Source of the DNA: Opitutales bacterium
GTDB lineage: Bacteria > Verrucomicrobiota > Verrucomicrobiia > Opitutales > UBA2987
Reading direction: 5' to 3'
Assembly (NCBI GenBank): GCA_021772555.1
Contig: JAJFLT010000166.1
Coordinates: 1-9,954, forward strand
DNA: 9,954 nt
How positions within the stretch are numbered: the first letter of the stretch is position 1; every line of letters starts with the position of its first letter. The notes below the pieces were generated by a model. The model was given only the letters and a program-made list of their open reading frames with translations, ran no database searches and was not told the origin of the DNA. A program made the position numbers and the translations under genes. Shown here piece by piece: positions 7,446 through 9,954 of the stretch.

Positions 7446-7976
7446 TCAAGAAGTCGAAGAAAGCGATTTTGCAAAACGTAAAATGATTTCCACAAGCTCC
7501 TCGATGCGTTCGCCCACCTTAGTGTCAACCAGGCGGTCGTCCTCAAAAGAGGAGCCGGTTGCGTAGACGAAACGCGGAACAATGACAGAGCGATAATCGA
7601 GCATCAAGCTATTGGCGAAAGTCATCACCGACATGTAACTGCCTTGTCCCCCGGCAGCGCAAATGAAACCGACTACTTTATCCGTCCATCCCTGACCCGT
7701 CAGCTCCAAAAAGTTTTTGGCCGTTGAGTTGACGTCAAAATTGTAAATTGGCGTGGCCAGTAGAATGCAGTCGGCCTCCGCCACCATCGTCGCAACCTTG
7801 ATGGTATTGGGATGACCGTAACAGGTTTTCCCATCGCAGGGCGGCAGTTCCAGTTGGGTCAAATCCAGAAATTCTCCATCTTCGCCCGAACTTTGCAGGT
7901 AATTGTAGGCATGTCGCGCCATAATGGCGCTTCGGCTTTGCGGGTTAAGGCTGGTGCTGACGATCAGGAGGTTCAT
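7446..7976 (-). CDS. NADPH-dependent FMN reductase-like flavoprotein (flavodoxin fold)
   Basis: This 176-residue cytoplasmic protein resembles the NADPH-dependent FMN reductase family (PF03358 type). A first beta strand (NLLIVST) leads into the FMN-phosphate loop at about residues 8-16 (TSLNPQSRS). The second flavin-binding segment ATPIYNFDVNSTAKNFLEL (74-92) is equivalent to the TPEYN...K.. stretch of relatives, and AAGGQGS (107-113) marks the third loop. Such enzymes pass electrons from NAD(P)H through FMN to quinones, chromate, azo dyes or iron; the substrate here is unknown. The start ATG has no Shine-Dalgarno motif, and the upstream 7-nt repeat array ends 14 nt before it. The stop is TGA, 64 nt before the EamA gene. 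No functional link to either transporter neighbour is evident. Confidence 0.88.
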   Translation of the reverse strand: MNLLIVSTSLNPQSRSAIMARHAYNYLQSSGEDGEFLDLTQLELPPCDGKTCYGHPNTIKVATMVAEADCILLATPIYNFDVNSTAKNFLELTGQGWTDKVVGFICAAGGQGSYMSVMTFANSLMLDYRSVIVPRFVYATGSSFEDDRLVDTKVGERIEELVEIILRFAKSLSSTS

Positions 7977-7990
7977 AATGATATTTTGGG

Positions 7991-8053
7991 ATGCGGAACA
8001 CAGGATAGAGGATACACGAATCAGGATGCAAGATAATGGTGTCTGGTTTCAGG
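7991..8053. repeat. Nine-unit degenerate 7-nt tandem repeat upstream of the FMN reductase
   Basis: Read on the minus strand from 8053 down to 7991, the sequence falls into nine consecutive 7-nt units with a consensus near CCTGNAT. Examples are CCTGAAA (8047-8053), CCAGACA (8040-8046), CCTGATT (8019-8025), CGTGTAT (8012-8018), CCTCTAT (8005-8011) and CCTGTGT (7998-8004). A partial tenth unit may continue to 7984. Register is kept without indels while bases 4-6 vary most. It fills most of the spacer between the LysE gene stop and the reductase start. The plus-strand array at 3928-3955 uses the same words. Confidence 0.8.
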
Positions 8054-8090
8054 ACTCGATATTTGCTGATAACCAAAACCTGGCACCTTT

Positions 8091-8726
8091 TCACAGTCTA
8101 GCCAGGATAAGTTCGATTCCGAAATAAATCAGTAGTAAACCCATCAATCGGGTGGCCCATAGCTGAAATCGCGAGAGAGGTCCGCTCAACCGGGGGTGGG
8201 TGGCTATATAGGCCACCAGGGCAAACCACCAGAAGTTGACAAACATCATTTCCAACGCCATTGCGGTTTGCAACCAAAGCGGTGTCGTAGTGGAAATAAT
8301 GACCGTAAAAAGGCTCCAGAAAAAGAGGATCGCTTTGGGGTTGAAGAGGTTGCAGATGAAACCTTGCCGCACAGCCGCCCAAGGTGCCAGAGTGTCCGAA
8401 CTCGATAATGGGCCTCGATCGGCTTGGGATCTGGCTTTATAACGAATTGCCTGCAGGCCCAGAAAAAATAGATAACCGGCGCAGGCAAATTTTAAAAAGA
8501 GGAAGAGACCGGGAAAACTTTTCACCACCAGAAGAAGGCCCAACAGGCAATAGGCCAGGTGAACGCCTATACCCAGCATAATTCCAACGGAGGTATAGAT
8601 ACCCGCTTTTCTGGAACCCATGAGGGAATTGCGCAGGACCAGAAAAAAATCCGGACCGGGCGAAGATACGGCCAAAAAGTGGGCCACCGCTATTTTCAAA
8701 AATGACGCTAAATAACCTTCCAGCAT
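8091..8726 (-). CDS. LysE/RhtB-family amino-acid exporter
   Basis: This is a predicted inner-membrane exporter of 211 residues, the normal length for LysE/RhtB proteins, with about six membrane segments. Family signatures are clear: SSPGPDFFLVLRNSL (21-35) after the first helix, GIMLGIGVH (48-56), a GYLFFLGLQA segment (84-93), and NLFNPKAILFF (126-136) in the middle helix pair. Characterised relatives export lysine, arginine, threonine or homoserine; the substrate cannot be assigned here. The ATG at 8724-8726 gives a short start before the first helix, as in relatives; no Shine-Dalgarno motif is visible. It is separated from its neighbours by 114 nt (the heptad repeat side) and 271 nt, so it is probably transcribed alone. 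Confidence 0.93.
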   Translation of the reverse strand: MLEGYLASFLKIAVAHFLAVSSPGPDFFLVLRNSLMGSRKAGIYTSVGIMLGIGVHLAYCLLGLLLVVKSFPGLFLFLKFACAGYLFFLGLQAIRYKARSQADRGPLSSSDTLAPWAAVRQGFICNLFNPKAILFFWSLFTVIISTTTPLWLQTAMALEMMFVNFWWFALVAYIATHPRLSGPLSRFQLWATRLMGLLLIYFGIELILARL

Positions 8727-8997
8727 GGTAAACCACGATACGCAAACAGCCTAGCCCAAAGCCAACCCCGTGCAAAGGGAAAAATCGCCTCAACGAGTGT
8801 CCTAATTGCCGGTCGCATCACCCAGCCTCTGGCTTTTATAACGACAGAAACTTCAGGCGCCGTCCGGAAACTTAACGACAAATGCAATCACCGGCTCGTT
8901 GCCCACAGGCAGCGGCCAATGGCATCAATCCAAAAATCGCTGGGTTTGGAGTAGGAAAAGGAAGTATCCTTCTCCTTACTCGCCAATTTGATCGTGT
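8727..8997. other. Non-coding spacer between the LysE gene and the AP2-like gene
   Basis: These 271 nt hold no ORF I can support. The left part must contain the LysE-gene promoter, but no clear -35/-10 pair stands out. The right end carries the hairpin at 8950-8980. No tRNA, insertion-sequence end or attachment-type direct repeat is visible. Confidence 0.6.
8950..8980 (-). terminator. Hairpin downstream of the AP2-like gene, possible 3'-end structure
   Basis: Arms 8950-8962 and 8967-8980 pair over about 13 positions with one bulged base and a 4-nt loop. The single A-C mismatch seen on the plus strand becomes a G-U pair in minus-strand RNA, so the structure is better formed on the strand of the AP2-like gene, whose stop lies 17 nt upstream. 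There is no adjacent T-tract, so it may stabilise the 3' end or depend on Rho rather than being a classic intrinsic terminator. Confidence 0.45.
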
Positions 8998-9495
8998 TCA
9001 GGCGTTTTTTTGCCTGGCAGCCATTTTACGGAAAATTCCTGGGCCATGAATTTGGCGAAGCATTTTCCGCCGATGGGCAACGGCGAGTTTAAAAGCTTTT
9101 TTCTCCCCATATTTGCGAATCGAGAAGGATGTGCATTTCTGCTCACCGGGCGCTGGTCTCCAACTGACCGAGTAACATTCGTTAATCGTCCCGTTGGGGC
9201 TTGTTTTCGCTGTCCGGCAGACTCCTAATACTCCAGTAGTATTGCGGGCATCACGGTAAACGATCCTGCGTCCACGAGGCTTGGTGGGAATTTGGGCGAG
9301 TTTTTCGTAAAGTTCATCACGAAATCCCCGCGCAGCTTGCTGAGCTTTTCTTTTGCCCCCACATTTCAAGTCGCTGTAGAGTTTTGAGTAAGTTTTCCCA
9401 TTTTTATAACCCCTCACAAACCATCCATGAGTTGAACCTGAATCAATGCGGCTTATTCCCTTGTTTTTCGGATCTTTCCTTTTTCTTTTGGCCAT
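8998..9495 (-). CDS. Small basic protein with two tandem AP2/ERF-like DNA-binding repeats
   Basis: This 165-residue, strongly basic protein has no signal peptide or membrane segment. I recognise two successive copies of an AP2/ERF-like fold. Repeat 1 (about 13-62) has GISRIDSGSTHGWFVRGYKN, then SDLKCGGKRKAQQAARGFRDEL. Repeat 2 (about 88-145) has GVLGVCR, YSVSWRPAPG, then SIRKYGEKKAFKLAVAHRRKM. Each shows a three-strand pattern followed by a helix with an alanine-rich face and a shared K-C/Y-G-G/E-K-A motif. AP2 domains bind DNA in plant transcription factors and in phage or mobile-element integrases and homing nucleases. Free-standing bacterial versions are known, but I know of no fixed function for them. 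A DNA-binding role is inferred. The start ATG is preceded by TAAGG only 2 nt away. It stands alone, after an AT-rich spacer, which fits a transferred gene but does not prove it. Confidence 0.75.
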   Translation of the reverse strand: MAKRKRKDPKNKGISRIDSGSTHGWFVRGYKNGKTYSKLYSDLKCGGKRKAQQAARGFRDELYEKLAQIPTKPRGRRIVYRDARNTTGVLGVCRTAKTSPNGTINECYSVSWRPAPGEQKCTSFSIRKYGEKKAFKLAVAHRRKMLRQIHGPGIFRKMAARQKNA

Positions 9496-9763
9496 AACCT
9501 TACAGTTGTTATTGTTACATTGCTGATTTTAATTTACCTGCAGTTATGAATATTGGGGGATGTTGCCTTGCGTGTTCTCTCAAAATGAAATTTGAATTTC
9601 AGTTTAAATTAGATTTTTGTTCCTGTATCGATTAATTTACAAGTATAAAATTGGGTTTTGCAAGAAAACTTAACGAGTATATGCATTCTTATGGATTCTG
9701 ATTTTTCGGTTTTCGAGAACTCTTTCTGAATTTGATAAAATGAGTTAGCTCAAGGTCGAATTT
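9496..9763. other. AT-rich spacer between the isomerase and the AP2-like gene
   Basis: These 268 nt are visibly richer in A and T than the rest of the window and contain no supportable ORF. A small palindrome TGAAATTTGAATTTCA (9586-9601, 6-nt arms) and two minus-strand TATACT hexamers (9642-9647 and 9676-9681) are possible control elements for the AP2-like gene. Neither hexamer has a good -35 partner, and both would leave leaders of roughly 140-170 nt. I cannot name a promoter with confidence. Confidence 0.55.
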
Positions 9764-9954
9764 TTACCCGGACGATTTTACTGATGCCCGGATGATTTTT
9801 TGTTCATCGATGGGACGATCCTGACCATCGGTTTGTACGCTTTCGATTTTTTTGACCGTCTTATAGCCTTCGACAACTTTCCCGAAGATGCTATGATTCA
9901 TGTGAAGCCAGGGAGTTTTTGCGGTGGTGATGAAAAACTGGCTGCCATTGGTGT
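9764..9954 (-). CDS. Cyclophilin-type peptidyl-prolyl cis-trans isomerase (C-terminal part, 5' truncated by the window)
   Basis: Reading in from the right edge, 62 codons end at TAA (9764-9766). They begin TNGSQFFITTAKTPWL, the conserved cyclophilin segment, and continue through IFGKVVEGYKTVKKIE and a TDGQDRPIDEQKI tail. Cyclophilins speed up proline isomerisation during protein folding. The usual DGKH or DGRH after TPWL is HMNH here, a common position of variation. The N-terminal two-thirds, including the catalytic arginine region and any signal peptide, lie outside the window, so cytoplasmic or periplasmic location is unknown. The last residues are encoded by a short direct repeat (9767-9799), giving a tail slightly longer than in compact relatives. 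Confidence 0.92.
   Translation of the reverse strand, partial: TNGSQFFITTAKTPWLHMNHSIFGKVVEGYKTVKKIESVQTDGQDRPIDEQKIIRASVKSSG
9767..9799. repeat. 13-nt direct repeat at the 3' end of the isomerase gene
   Basis: CCCGGACGATTTT (9767-9779) and CCCGGATGATTTT (9787-9799) differ at one base and are 20 nt apart start to start. Both copies lie within the last codons of the isomerase, and the copy at 9767 abuts the stop codon. A local duplication could have produced the present C-terminus. Twenty is not a multiple of three, so the two copies are read in different frames. Confidence 0.6.

Noticed and set aside
7991..8053. CRISPR-like array
   Set aside because: The units are 7 nt, contiguous and degenerate; there are no 23-50 nt repeats with unique spacers and no cas genes nearby.
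8437..8793. Minus-strand ORF of 118 codons overlapping the LysE gene start
   Set aside because: It is out of frame with the well-supported LysE protein, and only its first 60 or so bases fall outside that gene.
8830..8948. Possible short peptide or gene remnant in the LysE to AP2-like spacer (minus frame with a SKPSDFWIDAIGRCLW stretch)
   Set aside because: No start codon with context, no continuation, and no family I can name; chance open reading over about 25 codons is expected.
9720..9760. Terminator-like TGAG/CTCA hairpin followed by TTTT after the isomerase stop (minus strand)
   Set aside because: A 4-bp stem with only four T residues is too weak to separate from chance in AT-rich sequence.

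Overview
The window reads as the chromosome of a Gram-negative, rod-shaped bacterium of middling GC content (about half by eye, not computed). It is organised around the cell-elongation cluster mreB-mreC-mreD-mrdA on the minus strand. The MreB sequence, a transglutaminase-type TgpA-like protein, the near absence of Shine-Dalgarno motifs and 7-nt periodic intergenic repeats give me a weak impression of a Verrucomicrobiota/PVC-type genome. This is a guess, not a determination. Nothing looks like a prophage, transposon or CRISPR array.

Layout. Positions 1-1887 (+) hold the 3' part of a membrane-anchored transglutaminase-like protein; its reading frame is still open at base 1, so the true start lies outside the window. 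It converges, with only 2 nt between stop codons, on a minus-strand block read right to left: mreB (6369-5350), mreC (5325-4486, TTG start), mreD (4489-3962, ATGA overlap with mreC) and mrdA/PBP2 (3812-1890). Together these encode the actin-like filament, its two membrane partners and the elongation-specific transpeptidase of the Rod complex. The usual next gene, rodA, is absent; the convergent transglutaminase gene occupies its place.

Upstream of mreB, still on the minus strand, are three single-function genes with their own spacers: an EamA/DMT transporter (7381-6488), a flavodoxin-fold NADPH-dependent FMN reductase (7976-7446) and a LysE/RhtB exporter (8726-8091). Beyond them lies a small, highly basic protein with two tandem AP2/ERF-like DNA-binding repeats (9495-8998), preceded by an AT-rich spacer. 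The window ends in the C-terminal part of a cyclophilin-type peptidyl-prolyl isomerase (from 9954 to 9764), too short and partial to appear as a full ORF.

Most unusual content: (i) two intergenic stretches of degenerate 7-nt tandem periodicity (consensus near CCTGNAT) on opposite strands, one before mrdA and one before the FMN reductase, sharing the same heptad words; (ii) a bacterial tandem AP2-like protein; (iii) a long hairpin with a 20-nt U-rich loop just before the EamA gene; (iv) a possible intrinsic terminator for the transglutaminase gene placed inside the mrdA coding sequence; (v) almost no Shine-Dalgarno motifs. I found no clearly new multi-gene system; the heptad repeats are the best candidate for undescribed biology.
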